Shown piece by piece: positions 32,817 through 41,932 of a stretch of DNA of 64,000 nucleotides. The stretch is from the NCBI GenBank assembly GCA_964389525.1, contig CAYMEX010000008.1:49116-113115 (forward strand), in the 5' to 3' direction. The position numbers and the translations under genes are program-made. Position 1 is the first letter of the stretch; each line of letters opens with the position of its first letter. The DNA comes from JAFLTL01 sp964389525. GTDB taxonomy: Bacteria; Bacteroidota; Bacteroidia; Bacteroidales; Muribaculaceae. The notes under the pieces were generated by a model. The model had not been told where the DNA came from. It saw only the letters and a list, made by a program, of their open reading frames with translations, and searched no databases.

Positions 32817-32824
32817 CAAATATA
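32817..32824 (-). promoter_or_regulatory. -7 promoter element of the HU gene pair
   Basis: TATATTTG on the minus strand, ending only 8 nt before the ATG at 32808. The leader would be only a few nucleotides long. It also argues against the longer N-terminus. Confidence 0.4.
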
Positions 32825-32958
32825 CAAATATTCGACGAGAAAAAGAGCGAGAGTCGGCATTGAGTCATAGCCGCGGTGGTAAGAGTCACTTCTTAGAGCC
32901 GGATACCGCGGAATATTTGACGAAAATAAGCCGGTCGCCTCACATATAAAGCACTCGG

Positions 32959-32990
32959 TTTGCAAGATAAATCCAAATAATATATCTTTG
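32959..32990 (+). promoter_or_regulatory. Promoter of alaS
   Basis: TTTG (32959-32962), a 20-nt spacer and TATCTTTG (32983-32990) form a near-ideal Bacteroidetes promoter about 40 nt before the alaS start. Confidence 0.7.
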
Positions 32991-33029
32991 CCGCAATTAT
33001 AAAAGTACAATCATTCTGTTTGCAACATA

Positions 33030-35654
33030 ATGGCAGAAACTATGACAGCCAAAGAAATAAGGCAGTCTTTCAAGGATTTCTTTGAAAGTAAAGGACACCA
33101 CATTGTCCCCTCGGCTCCCATGGTCGTGAAAGACGACCCCACTCTCATGTTCACAAATGCAGGCATGAACCAGTTTAAGGATATTATCCTTGGAAATCAG
33201 CCCGCAAAATGGTCACGTGTAGCTGATTCGCAGAAATGTCTTCGTGTCAGCGGAAAGCACAATGACCTTGAAGAAGTCGGACACGACACATATCACCACA
33301 CCATGTTCGAGATGCTCGGCAACTGGTCATTCGGCGACTATTTCAAGAAAGAGGCCATTGACTGGGCCTGGGAATATCTCGTCGATGTACTGCATCTCGA
33401 TCCGGAGCGCCTGTATGCGACGGTCTTTGAAGGATCGCCCGAAGAAGGACTGGCACGCGATGACGAGGCTGCCGGGTATTGGGCTAAGCACCTCCCCGAG
33501 TCACACATCATCAACGGAAACAAGCATGACAACTTCTGGGAGATGGGCGACACGGGCCCCTGCGGACCTTGCTCGGAAATACACATTGACCTGCGCCCCG
33601 ACGATGAACGCGCCAAAATCTCCGGCGCATCGCTTGTCAACCACGATCACCCGCAGGTCATCGAAATATGGAACCTTGTGTTCATGCAGTACAACCGCAT
33701 GGCCGACGGATCGCTCCAGCCCCTTCCCGCCAAAGTGATCGACACCGGCATGGGCTTTGAGCGCCTTTGCATGGCACTGCAGGGAAAAACATCAAATTAC
33801 GACACTGACGTCTTTACTCCGATCATATCCACGATCGCTTCGCTCACAGGATGCAAATACGGAGATAATCAGGACGTAGATGTTGCAATGCGAGTTGTTG
33901 CCGACCACGTGCGCACCATAGCGTTCTCAATTGCCGACTCGCAGCTTCCTGGCAATGCCAAAGCCGGATATGTGATACGCCGCATATTGCGCCGCGCAGT
34001 CCGCTACGCATACACATTCCTCGGACAGAAAGACGCATTCATCTATCGGCTGGTCGACACACTCATCCAGAACATGGGCGAGGCTTACCCCGAAATTGTC
34101 GCTCAGCGTGAACTTATCATGAAAGTCATCAAGGAGGAAGAGGATTCGTTCCTGCGCACTCTCGAGAATGGCATACATATGCTTGATGACGCGATCAAGT
34201 CGGCTCAGAACGCCGGTCGCAAGTTCATCACCGGCAAAGAGGCATTCACGCTTTACGACACATATGGATTTCCTTTGGACCTCACCGAGCTGATTCTTAA
34301 AGAGAATGACATGACGCTCGACCGTGAGGAGTTTGACAAGGAAATGAACGCACAGAAACAGCGTGCACGCAATGCGGCTGCCGTGGAGACCAGCGACTGG
34401 GTTGTCGTTCACGACGGAGAGCAGGAGTTCATAGGATATGACTCCACGTCATGCACCACACAGATCCTCCGTTATCGTCAGATCAAGCATAAAAACCGCA
34501 GCTACTACCAGATCATACTGACCCGCACTCCGTTCTACGCAGAAATGGGAGGCCAGGTAGGAGACCGCGGCACACTTACTGCCGACGATGAGGTGATCGA
34601 GATATTCGACACCAAAAAGGAGAACGGCATTGGAGTCCATCTTTCCGAAAAACTGCCGTCTGATCCTACGGCAACTTTCCGCGCAGCCATTGACGAGAAC
34701 GCCCGCTTCGCCACTTCGTGCAACCACACGGCCACACACCTTCTCCATGAGGCTCTAAGAGAGGTTCTCGGAACACATGTCGAGCAGAAAGGTTCCTATG
34801 TATCGCCCGACGTGCTGCGTTTCGACTTCTCACATTACCAGAAACTGACAACCGAGGAGATACGCAAAGTTGAGCATCTCGCCAACCGCAAGATACGCAT
34901 GGCTATCCCCCGCGACGAGCATCGCAACGTGCCTATCGCCGAAGCCCGCAAAATGGGCGCAATGGCTTTGTTCGGCGAGAAATACGGCGACGAGGTGCGC
35001 GTGATACGCTACGGCGACTCAGTCGAGCTCTGTGGTGGAACTCATGTCGACAACACAGGAAATATCGGCATGGTGCACATTATCTCGGAAAGCAGCATTG
35101 CAGCCGGTATACGCCGCATCGAAGCCATAACCGGTGAGGCAGTCGAGAATGCGTTTGACCGCCTTGCCGACAATGCCAAAGAGATCTCGGCGATGCTCAA
35201 CAATGCACCCGACATCACTGCCGCCATACGCAAAGCCATTGAGGAAAACGCTGATCTGCGCAAAAAGGCAGAGGAAGCTTTCAAGGAAAAGGCTGAGAAC
35301 ATTTCAAAAGAGCTGATTCAGAAAGCGACCATAAAAGACGGCATAAAAGTTGTGGAACTTACCGGACGCTTCGTACCCGACATGGTAAAGAACGTGGCAT
35401 TTTCAGTACGTGCACTCTCTCCCGAGTCCACCGTTTTCATTGCGGCGACTAAAGACATACAGGACAAACCGCTCCTGACGGTCATGCTGTCGGACGATGT
35501 GGTCGCATCGGGACACAGCGCAGCCGTAATCGTCAGAGAGGCCGCCAAGGCAATCAAAGGCGGAGGCGGAGGTCAGGCAGGCTTCGCACAGGCGGGAGGC
35601 AAAGACTCCGACGGCCTTTCAAAAGCAGCCGAGATACTACGTTCAGCTTTCTGA
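33030..35654 (+). CDS. alaS: Alanyl-tRNA synthetase
   Basis: An 874-residue class II synthetase charging tRNA-Ala. Motifs: N-terminal catalytic core (FFESKGHHIVPSAPMVVKDD; PTLMFTNAGMNQFKDIILG), WNLVFMQYNR, GFERLCM, the editing domain HxxxH (CNHTATHLLHEAL) and CGGTHVDNTGNIG with its zinc-binding Cys/His, and a C-terminal DHHA1-type domain (GGGGGQAGFAQAGGKD). Full length. A strong promoter precedes and a terminator follows it, so it is likely monocistronic. Confidence 0.98.
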   Translation: MAETMTAKEIRQSFKDFFESKGHHIVPSAPMVVKDDPTLMFTNAGMNQFKDIILGNQPAKWSRVADSQKCLRVSGKHNDLEEVGHDTYHHTMFEMLGNWSFGDYFKKEAIDWAWEYLVDVLHLDPERLYATVFEGSPEEGLARDDEAAGYWAKHLPESHIINGNKHDNFWEMGDTGPCGPCSEIHIDLRPDDERAKISGASLVNHDHPQVIEIWNLVFMQYNRMADGSLQPLPAKVIDTGMGFERLCMALQGKTSNYDTDVFTPIISTIASLTGCKYGDNQDVDVAMRVVADHVRTIAFSIADSQLPGNAKAGYVIRRILRRAVRYAYTFLGQKDAFIYRLVDTLIQNMGEAYPEIVAQRELIMKVIKEEEDSFLRTLENGIHMLDDAIKSAQNAGRKFITGKEAFTLYDTYGFPLDLTELILKENDMTLDREEFDKEMNAQKQRARNAAAVETSDWVVVHDGEQEFIGYDSTSCTTQILRYRQIKHKNRSYYQIILTRTPFYAEMGGQVGDRGTLTADDEVIEIFDTKKENGIGVHLSEKLPSDPTATFRAAIDENARFATSCNHTATHLLHEALREVLGTHVEQKGSYVSPDVLRFDFSHYQKLTTEEIRKVEHLANRKIRMAIPRDEHRNVPIAEARKMGAMALFGEKYGDEVRVIRYGDSVELCGGTHVDNTGNIGMVHIISESSIAAGIRRIEAITGEAVENAFDRLADNAKEISAMLNNAPDITAAIRKAIEENADLRKKAEEAFKEKAENISKELIQKATIKDGIKVVELTGRFVPDMVKNVAFSVRALSPESTVFIAATKDIQDKPLLTVMLSDDVVASGHSAAVIVREAAKAIKGGGGGQAGFAQAGGKDSDGLSKAAEILRSAF

Positions 35655-35685
35655 TACAACATTCTGAAATAAACGGATATATCGC

Positions 35686-35718
35686 CAGCCCCGGACATTT
35701 TTCCGGGGCTGATTTTTT
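35686..35718 (+). terminator. Terminator of alaS
   Basis: CAGCCCCGG (35686-35694) pairs with CCGGGGCTG (35703-35711), an 8-nt loop, then ATTTTTT. A classical intrinsic terminator. Confidence 0.9.
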
Positions 35719-35720
35719 GA

Positions 35721-35752
35721 TTTGCTTATTTTCGCGGCAACGGCTATCTTTG
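35721..35752 (+). promoter_or_regulatory. Promoter of the DMT transporter and glycosyltransferase
   Basis: TTTG (35721-35724), a 20-nt spacer and TATCTTTG (35745-35752), about 53 nt before the start at 35805. It begins right after the alaS terminator. Confidence 0.7.
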
Positions 35753-35804
35753 TGCATAAGAGAATAAAACCGCGTATACCAGCGATCTCCGACAGATTGA
35801 TTTT

Positions 35805-36773
35805 ATGCAAAAAACGACTTCAAGTATTCGTCCAGGACAATTCAGATGGTCCGATATTTTATTCTACATAGGCGCTGCGCTCACAGTCACAGCATGGGGC
35901 GTATCATTTGTTTCAACAAGGGTGCTTCTTGACAACGGACTCAGTTCGGTCGAGATATACATCCTTCGATTTGTGTTTGCCTATCTGATCGTTCTTGCAT
36001 TCTCACACGACAGACTTTGGGCCGACACATGGGCCGACGAGATCAGGCTAATGCTTTGTGGCCTCCTGGCCGGATCAATCTATTTCATAGCCGAGAATAC
36101 TGCTCTGGAATACACGAAGGTGGCATTTGTGGCACTGATAACCGCACTTGCTCCATTACTGACAACCATACTGGTAGGCATCCTTTACAAAAGCGAGCGG
36201 CCGACCACAGGTACATGGATCGGCTCGGTAATCGCATTTCTCGGTGTCGGACTTGTGATATTCAATGGCGGAGGTGACACCGGATCGGCCGGCACAAACT
36301 GGACAGACAATATAATCGGCGACCTGCTGGCTCTTGCTTCGGCTCTGAGCTGGTGCGTATACTCCGTGATACTGCGTCGGCTTAATGTAATATACACGAC
36401 AAATTTCATTACACGCAAAACATTCTTTTACGGCATCATTACCGCGATACCGTTTTTAGCGGCGGAGCCACATATCACACCGTTCAGCGCACTGCTCAAG
36501 TTTGACGTCTGGGGCAATCTCCTCTTCCTCATACTCGGCGCATCGATTCTTGCCTTCTTTTTCTGGGCAATAGCAGTGAAACGTCTTGGCGCCGTCAAAG
36601 CGTCAAACTTCCTATACATGTCGCCGGTTGTCTCTCTGATCGCAGCATGGGTCGTACTGGGAGAAAAAATAACGCTCATGGGTTATCTCGGATGCGTATT
36701 CATCATCGGCGGCCTGATATTGGGCGATTATCTTTCAATGCACCCTCTCCGTCCAATAAAATGGAGACACTAA
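35805..36773 (+). CDS. DMT superfamily (EamA) transporter
   Basis: A 322-residue inner-membrane protein with about ten hydrophobic helices and two EamA repeats (ALTVTAWGVSFVSTRVLLDN; NIIGDLLALASALSWCVYSV; ILAFFFWAIAVKRLGAVKAS; PVVSLIAAWVVLGEKITLMG). DMT proteins export or import amino acids, nucleotide sugars or other small molecules; substrate cannot be read from sequence. The gene overlaps the glycosyltransferase by 13 bp, suggesting coupled translation, which may mean a substrate related to glycan synthesis (inference). Confidence 0.88.
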   Translation: MQKTTSSIRPGQFRWSDILFYIGAALTVTAWGVSFVSTRVLLDNGLSSVEIYILRFVFAYLIVLAFSHDRLWADTWADEIRLMLCGLLAGSIYFIAENTALEYTKVAFVALITALAPLLTTILVGILYKSERPTTGTWIGSVIAFLGVGLVIFNGGGDTGSAGTNWTDNIIGDLLALASALSWCVYSVILRRLNVIYTTNFITRKTFFYGIITAIPFLAAEPHITPFSALLKFDVWGNLLFLILGASILAFFFWAIAVKRLGAVKASNFLYMSPVVSLIAAWVVLGEKITLMGYLGCVFIIGGLILGDYLSMHPLRPIKWRH

Positions 36774-37903
36774 AGCAGAATCCAAGACCGCTTACACTCG
36801 TACTCAATATACCGCCCCACTACAGGGAACCGATTTTCAGGCTTATTGAGAACAGTAGGGAATGCACATGGATTTTCGGGGAAAACAACACCGATATACC
36901 GTCGTGTCATACATCATTTATGCGGAATGTAGCATTTCTCCCTATTGCAAGGGGAAAAATGAATACATGGTGGCTAAAGGGACTGTCACACATGCTCCGG
37001 CTCGACCGAAACGACATCATACTCACTGGAGAGATCAAATTTCTGAGCTCGTGGCATGTGATGCTTCGCAACAGACTCATCCCGAAATCAAAACGCGCAC
37101 GCATATACCTGTGGAGCCACGGATGGGACGGAACAGAACGTAAACTGCGCCGCGCCGTGTATCGACTATATTTCGGCATGGCCGACGGGCTTTTACTGTA
37201 CGGCGATCACTCCAGACAGATCGCATTGCGCGAAGGCATCAGTCCTTCAAAAATACAAGTCATCCACAACTCTCTTGATCATGACAATCTTGTCAGAATA
37301 AGGGAACAAATGCAGAATAACGCTGCAACCAATTACTTCGGACGTTGGTTTGAAGACACATCACGTCCTGTACTTGCTTACATCGGGCGCCTTTCACTTG
37401 TAAAAAAAATCACTCAGCTGCTCAAGGCAGCCGCTTTGCTGAAATCACAAGGCCGACCGTGCAATATCGTCATTATAGGAGACGGTCCCGACAAAGAGAC
37501 TCTAATTCACACCGTCGATGCTCTTGGTCTTGAAAATGAGGTGCATTTCTGTGGCGCGATATATGATTTTGAAGAATCTGCGCCTATCATCTATAATGCC
37601 GACGCATGTGTCTCGCCCGGGCATATCGGACTGACTGCCATCCACTCGCTTGAGCTGGGTACACCTGTAATAACACATTCCGACATGACGGCTCATGCAC
37701 CCGAGGTGGAAGCAATAACGCCCGGAGAGACCGGCCAGCTGTTTGACCGCGACAATGTCGAATGCCTTACAAAAGCAATCTCACGGCAACTCGACCAGAA
37801 TATCATGCTTGGCCGCGATGCCGTGAGACGGAACTGTTATAAAGCTATTGAGTGCTGGACTCCGGAGTGGCAGATTGAAAAAATCATTGCCGCCCTGAAG
37901 TAA
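36761..37903 (+). CDS. GT4-type glycosyltransferase
   Basis: A 380-residue glycosyltransferase with a GT-B fold. The C-terminal part has the family 4 pattern: LAYIGRLSLVKKITQLLKAA, VIIGDGPDKETL, LENEVHFCGAIYDFEE, and the E-x7-E-like acceptor loop SPGHIGLTAIHSLELGTPVI. The start ATG 36761 (METLKQNPRPLTLVLNIPPH) follows the previous gene by overlap. An upstream in-frame extension to 36647 lies entirely inside the transporter gene and is not supported. Probably makes a surface or capsular glycan; donor and acceptor unknown. Confidence 0.87.
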   Translation: METLKQNPRPLTLVLNIPPHYREPIFRLIENSRECTWIFGENNTDIPSCHTSFMRNVAFLPIARGKMNTWWLKGLSHMLRLDRNDIILTGEIKFLSSWHVMLRNRLIPKSKRARIYLWSHGWDGTERKLRRAVYRLYFGMADGLLLYGDHSRQIALREGISPSKIQVIHNSLDHDNLVRIREQMQNNAATNYFGRWFEDTSRPVLAYIGRLSLVKKITQLLKAAALLKSQGRPCNIVIIGDGPDKETLIHTVDALGLENEVHFCGAIYDFEESAPIIYNADACVSPGHIGLTAIHSLELGTPVITHSDMTAHAPEVEAITPGETGQLFDRDNVECLTKAISRQLDQNIMLGRDAVRRNCYKAIECWTPEWQIEKIIAALK

Positions 37904-37920
37904 GCCTGACTATTTACTTC
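37897..37920. terminator. Short inverted repeat spanning the stop codons of two convergent genes
   Basis: GAAGTAA (37897-37903) pairs with TTACTTC (37914-37920) around a 10-nt loop. Both arms contain a stop codon (TAA of the glycosyltransferase and of sulP on the other strand). No T-run, so termination is uncertain. Confidence 0.35.
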
Positions 37921-39617
37921 TGCTGATTCTCCGCAACAAGTCTGTTAGCCAGCTGCACAGCTTTGGTAATGTGATCGCATATGTGACTCTCGGGAAGAAT
38001 GCGGTTAATGCCGTCCTGCTCGAGCGAGTTCCTTACAGACTGATTGACACCCGAGAGCACTACATCGATACCCTCTGACTTAGATGACGAAATAAGAAGC
38101 TCAAGGTTGTGTAGTCCTGTAGCATCGATAAACGACACCTTACGCATACGTATTATTCTCACTCTCGGCTTTTTGTGGAGAGTGTTACGCATCATCTCAT
38201 CGAATTTGGTTGCCACACCGAAGAAGAACGGTCCGTCGATCTCATAAACCGATACACCCTCGGCCACATTGAGCACCTCACCCGACGACGGCATATCTGT
38301 GCCTTCGGCCACATCGAGCTGCTCTCCATAGACTTTGACCTGAGTATTTCCGGTGACACGCTTGAGGAAGAGAACCATAGCGAGCAGCAGACCCATCTCG
38401 ATAGCAATAGTCAGGTCGAAGATGACAGTCAGGAACATCGTGACAAGCAGAACCGATATGTCGCTTCCAGGAGCCTTGAAAATATGTGCGACAGTGCGCC
38501 ATCCGCTCATGTTGTATGCTACCACCACAAGCACCGCTGCCAGACATGCCATAGGCACGAGGTTGATAAGAGGCATAAGGAAGAGGAATGACAGAAGAAG
38601 CACCACTGCATGAATAATACCGGCAACAGGAGTGCGTCCGCCATTTGAGATGTTTGTCATTGTACGTGCAATGGCTCCCGTGACAGGTATTCCGCCAAAG
38701 AAAGGAACCACGATGTTTGCCACACCCTGACCGATGAGTTCGGTATTACTGTTGGTGCGTGAGCCTGTGACACCATCGGCGACTGTGGCGGAAAGCAAAG
38801 ACTCGATAGCACCGAGAACAGCAATTGTAAACGCCGACGGAAGCAGCATGTTAATCGTAGCCATATTGAGATCAAAACCCTTGGGCTGAGGAATATCAGT
38901 GCTCAGATTGCCGAACCTCTCACCGATGGTCTCGACCGAAAAGCCCGGAATGTATATGGAAGCGACATAGCATCCGGCCGTGACAAGCACAATCGAGATC
39001 AGAGCCCCCGGCAGTTTCTTTGAAATACGCGGAGTAAGTATTACAATCAGCAGCGAGAGAAGGCCTACGATAGTCGTCGTCCAGTCAATCTGACCAAGAC
39101 TGCTGAAATAGAGCTGCCATTTCGGTATGAACTCCGAAGGGATGTCCTTCAGTCCGAGACCAAGGAAATCGTTGACCTGCGTGGAGAAGATAGTCAGGGC
39201 AATACCGGCGGTAAATCCCACGACAATCGGATAGGGAATAAACTTGATGATCGTACCGAGCCTGAAAATGCCCATCGCCACAAGTATTATGCCGGCCATG
39301 AACGTGGCCACGGCAAGTCCCATGAGGCCAAACGTCTGTATGATATTGTAGACAATGACAATAAACGCACCGGTAGGTCCTCCGATCTGCACAGTCGAGC
39401 CGCCAAGAGCGGAAACAAGAAATCCACCGATTATGGCAGTAAGAAGACCGACTGTCGGGCTCACTCCCGAAGCAATACCAAATGCGATGGCCAGCGGCAG
39501 AGCCACTATGCCTACAACTATTCCGGCAATCAGATCGGTCTTGAATCTTTGGAGATTGTAACCTCGCAGATCATTAAACAATGCCGGCTTAAAATCCAGC
39601 GTGCTTGAGAAATTCAT
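37914..39617 (-). CDS. SulP family anion transporter (SLC26-like)
   Basis: A 567-residue transporter with the SulP membrane core (LPLAIAFGIASGVSPTVGLL; GGTVQIGGPTGAF-type segment here SALGGSTVQIGGPTGAFIVI; NTELIGQGVANIVVPFFGGI) and a C-terminal cytoplasmic STAS domain (FIDATGLHNLELLISSSKSE). SulP proteins move sulfate, bicarbonate or other anions; the substrate here is not certain. It is monocistronic with a good promoter on the minus strand and an approximately 97-nt leader with a possible stem-loop. Confidence 0.92.
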   Translation of the reverse strand: MNFSSTLDFKPALFNDLRGYNLQRFKTDLIAGIVVGIVALPLAIAFGIASGVSPTVGLLTAIIGGFLVSALGGSTVQIGGPTGAFIVIVYNIIQTFGLMGLAVATFMAGIILVAMGIFRLGTIIKFIPYPIVVGFTAGIALTIFSTQVNDFLGLGLKDIPSEFIPKWQLYFSSLGQIDWTTTIVGLLSLLIVILTPRISKKLPGALISIVLVTAGCYVASIYIPGFSVETIGERFGNLSTDIPQPKGFDLNMATINMLLPSAFTIAVLGAIESLLSATVADGVTGSRTNSNTELIGQGVANIVVPFFGGIPVTGAIARTMTNISNGGRTPVAGIIHAVVLLLSFLFLMPLINLVPMACLAAVLVVVAYNMSGWRTVAHIFKAPGSDISVLLVTMFLTVIFDLTIAIEMGLLLAMVLFLKRVTGNTQVKVYGEQLDVAEGTDMPSSGEVLNVAEGVSVYEIDGPFFFGVATKFDEMMRNTLHKKPRVRIIRMRKVSFIDATGLHNLELLISSSKSEGIDVVLSGVNQSVRNSLEQDGINRILPESHICDHITKAVQLANRLVAENQQK

Positions 39618-39644
39618 TTCTTAGCGTTTTTAAACATTTACTTC

Positions 39645-39702
39645 ACAGAGCCTGACTTATATTTATTTACCTATTGGAATTGTCTTTACTTTTCGGCTCT
39701 GT
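39645..39702 (-). other. Possible leader stem-loop of the SulP gene
   Basis: ACAGAGCC (39645-39652) pairs with GGCTCTGT (39695-39702), with a 42-nt loop, wholly inside the predicted 5' leader. It resembles no riboswitch I recognise. Confidence 0.3.
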
Positions 39703-39718
39703 CTTATTTTTGAAGCCG

Positions 39719-39750
39719 CAAAATTACAGTTTTTTCACATAACTGCCAAA
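39719..39750 (-). promoter_or_regulatory. Promoter of the SulP gene
   Basis: On the minus strand TTTG (39747-39750), a 20-nt spacer and TAATTTTG (39719-39726). Transcription would start near 39714. Confidence 0.6.
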
Positions 39751-39767
39751 ATTCAATTGCATGCGTG

Positions 39768-39802
39768 TTTGGAGGTCATGCCAAAAAAAAATTATATCTT
39801 TG
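39768..39802 (+). promoter_or_regulatory. Promoter of the DUF5106-mnmA unit
   Basis: TATCTTTG (39795-39802) preceded by TTTG at 39768-39771 with a 23-nt spacer, a little longer than usual. The start codon is at 39861. Confidence 0.45.
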
Positions 39803-39860
39803 CATAAATGTGCCAAAAGGCATATACACTTCAACCAGTATCAATCATTGATTCATTGAA

Positions 39861-40844
39861 ATGCGAAAAATATTACTCTCTATAATTGCAACAATATGTG
39901 TCTTCTGTGTGAAGGCGCAGGAGCCCCAGCGTTATTTCCAGTATCCCGAACCTCCTGAAAACATGGAGACTCTCGACCAGCGTACATCGTTTCTGGTCGA
40001 ACATTTCTGGGAGCGCTGCAACCTTAAATCGGCTTTCTCCTCACGTGCAAAAATGCACGAGGCATTCAACGACTATGTGTCGTTCATGCCATATGCCGAC
40101 ACGACGGTCGTATGCAACTCTGTCAGGAAGCTGATAAACGATGTCAAAAAAGCCGCACCGGCCCAGCTGCCCACTCTTTTTGAGATGGCTGAGAGCTCTC
40201 TGTATTCCGACTCGGCCGAGTTTCCTATCGACCAGGTCTACATGATTTTCGCCAACACGGCAGCCAAATCAAAAGAGGTAGCCAAGGAAGCCCGCGAGCG
40301 ATACAGCCTTCAGGCATCGCAGATCGGAGGAAGCCTCGTCGGACAGAAGCTCCCGAATGTAGGTATAACGACTTCGACAGGTGAATCAAAGAAACTGAAT
40401 GACATATCAGCATCATATCTTCTGATTTTGTTTGACGATCCGTCGGACTCGGAAAACATGATGGCTCGTGTGCGTCTTTCGGCCGATTACAGCCTCAACA
40501 AGCTCATCGACCGTGGAGACATGACTGTGATCTCACTCTACCCCGGTGATCCGGATCAGGCATGGAAAGATCGTATCGGCACATATCCGTCAAACTGGGT
40601 CATTGCCGCATCGCCTGATGCTGCCAGGTATTTCGACCAGCGCAACAAGCCTACGATCTATTATGCCAACAAGAATCAGGAAATCCTGTCTAAGAGCCTG
40701 CTTGCAGAGAATCTGCTTGTAGCATTCAGGAAGGTTCTGCAAAACAAGGAATATATCGAGGCTGCGCGTGAAGAAGCACGCAAGAAAGCACTTGAGCAAC
40801 AGGACAACGTAAGTTCAACCCAGTCAACATCTGAAAACGACTGA
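39861..40844 (+). CDS. Exported DUF5106 protein with a degenerate thioredoxin-like domain
   Basis: A 327-residue exported protein (signal peptide to about residue 19, ending CVKA). The N-terminal half matches DUF5106 (FLVEHFWERCNLKSAFSSRA). The C-terminal half is thioredoxin-like (GQKLPNVGITTSTGESKKLN, then YLLILFDDPSDSENMMARVR), but the usual CxxC redox pair is replaced by FDDPSDSE, so it is unlikely to be an active oxidoreductase. It lies immediately before mnmA with stop and start codons overlapping by one base. Role unknown. Confidence 0.85.
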   Translation: MRKILLSIIATICVFCVKAQEPQRYFQYPEPPENMETLDQRTSFLVEHFWERCNLKSAFSSRAKMHEAFNDYVSFMPYADTTVVCNSVRKLINDVKKAAPAQLPTLFEMAESSLYSDSAEFPIDQVYMIFANTAAKSKEVAKEARERYSLQASQIGGSLVGQKLPNVGITTSTGESKKLNDISASYLLILFDDPSDSENMMARVRLSADYSLNKLIDRGDMTVISLYPGDPDQAWKDRIGTYPSNWVIAASPDAARYFDQRNKPTIYYANKNQEILSKSLLAENLLVAFRKVLQNKEYIEAAREEARKKALEQQDNVSSTQSTSEND

Positions 40845-41932
40845 TGAGAATTGCCGCGCTCATATCGGGTGGAGTCGACAGTGCCGTAGCCGTAGACCGT
40901 CTCGTAAAGGATGGTCACGACGTGCATCTGTTCTACATACGTATTGGCATGGAGGGTGACGGCGGCGATTGCTCGGCCGAGGAAGATCTTGAGATGTGCA
41001 ACCTCATAGCACGCCGCTACGGTCTGCCTCTCGAGGAGATCGACCTGCACCGCCAGTACTGGGACAATGTCATGGCATACACTCTTGACGAAGTGCGCAA
41101 GGGACTGACTCCCAATCCTGATGTCATGTGCAACCGTATGGTCAAATTCGGCTTTTTCGAGCAGATGCGCGGGCATGAGTTCGACCTTACAGCTACAGGG
41201 CACTATGCCACGACAGTCGAGCTTGACGGTAAGAAGTGGCTGGCTACCGGTGTCGATCCGGTGAAAGACCAGACCGATTTTCTGTCGCGTATCACATATG
41301 ACCAGCTACGTCATGTAATCTTCCCTATCGGTCACATGCCGAAAGCAGAAGTGCGTGAAATCGCAGCCGGCCTGAAGCTACCGAATGCAAGCCGACACGA
41401 CAGTCAGGGGATATGTTTCCTCGGGAAGATAAACTACAATGACTTCCTTGAACAGCATCTGGGCATCGTGCCCGGCGACATTGTTGAAGTCGAGACAGGA
41501 AAGATCCTCGGCAAACACCGCGGATACTGGTTTCACACAATCGGTCAACGCAAGGGACTGCGTCTTGGCGGAGGCCCCTGGTTTGTCATTGACAAGGATG
41601 TAAACAACAACATACTGTATGTCAGCCGCGGATACGACACTCCCCTGCAATACAGCCGCCGTATCACCTTGTCGTCGTTGCATCTGATCTCAGGCACTCC
41701 CTGGGATGACAGAATAAACGACGAAGGGGTCGAAATAACATTCAAGAACAGGCATATGCCGTCGTTTCTTCATGGCCGCATCAGGCAGTCGCGTGACAAT
41801 GCCGGGCAATATGTGATCGACAGCATTGAGCAGATACAGGGGGTTGCTCCCGGACAATTTGTCACTCTCTACGACAAGATGTCGCATCTGTGTTATGGCA
41901 GTGGAATAATATGGAAAGGGACGGACAAATAA
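40844..41932 (+). CDS. mnmA: tRNA-specific 2-thiouridylase
   Basis: A 362-residue MnmA that makes the 2-thio group of U34 in tRNA-Lys, Glu and Gln. The PP-loop ATPase motif SGGVDS is at residues 8-13, catalytic cysteines are likely Cys96 (NPDVMCNRMVKFGFF) and Cys191 (SQGICFLGKINYNDFL), and GHYATTV is present. The start overlaps the previous stop (TGATG). It is followed by an overlap of about 22 bp with the DUF151 gene. Confidence 0.94.
   Translation: MRIAALISGGVDSAVAVDRLVKDGHDVHLFYIRIGMEGDGGDCSAEEDLEMCNLIARRYGLPLEEIDLHRQYWDNVMAYTLDEVRKGLTPNPDVMCNRMVKFGFFEQMRGHEFDLTATGHYATTVELDGKKWLATGVDPVKDQTDFLSRITYDQLRHVIFPIGHMPKAEVREIAAGLKLPNASRHDSQGICFLGKINYNDFLEQHLGIVPGDIVEVETGKILGKHRGYWFHTIGQRKGLRLGGGPWFVIDKDVNNNILYVSRGYDTPLQYSRRITLSSLHLISGTPWDDRINDEGVEITFKNRHMPSFLHGRIRQSRDNAGQYVIDSIEQIQGVAPGQFVTLYDKMSHLCYGSGIIWKGTDK

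Noticed and set aside
32809..32889. 27-residue N-terminal extension of the small HU protein
   Set aside because: It crosses the probable -7 promoter element and is absent from the HU family.
36647..36760. N-terminal extension of the glycosyltransferase
   Set aside because: It lies wholly within the DMT transporter gene in another frame and lacks similarity to glycosyltransferases.
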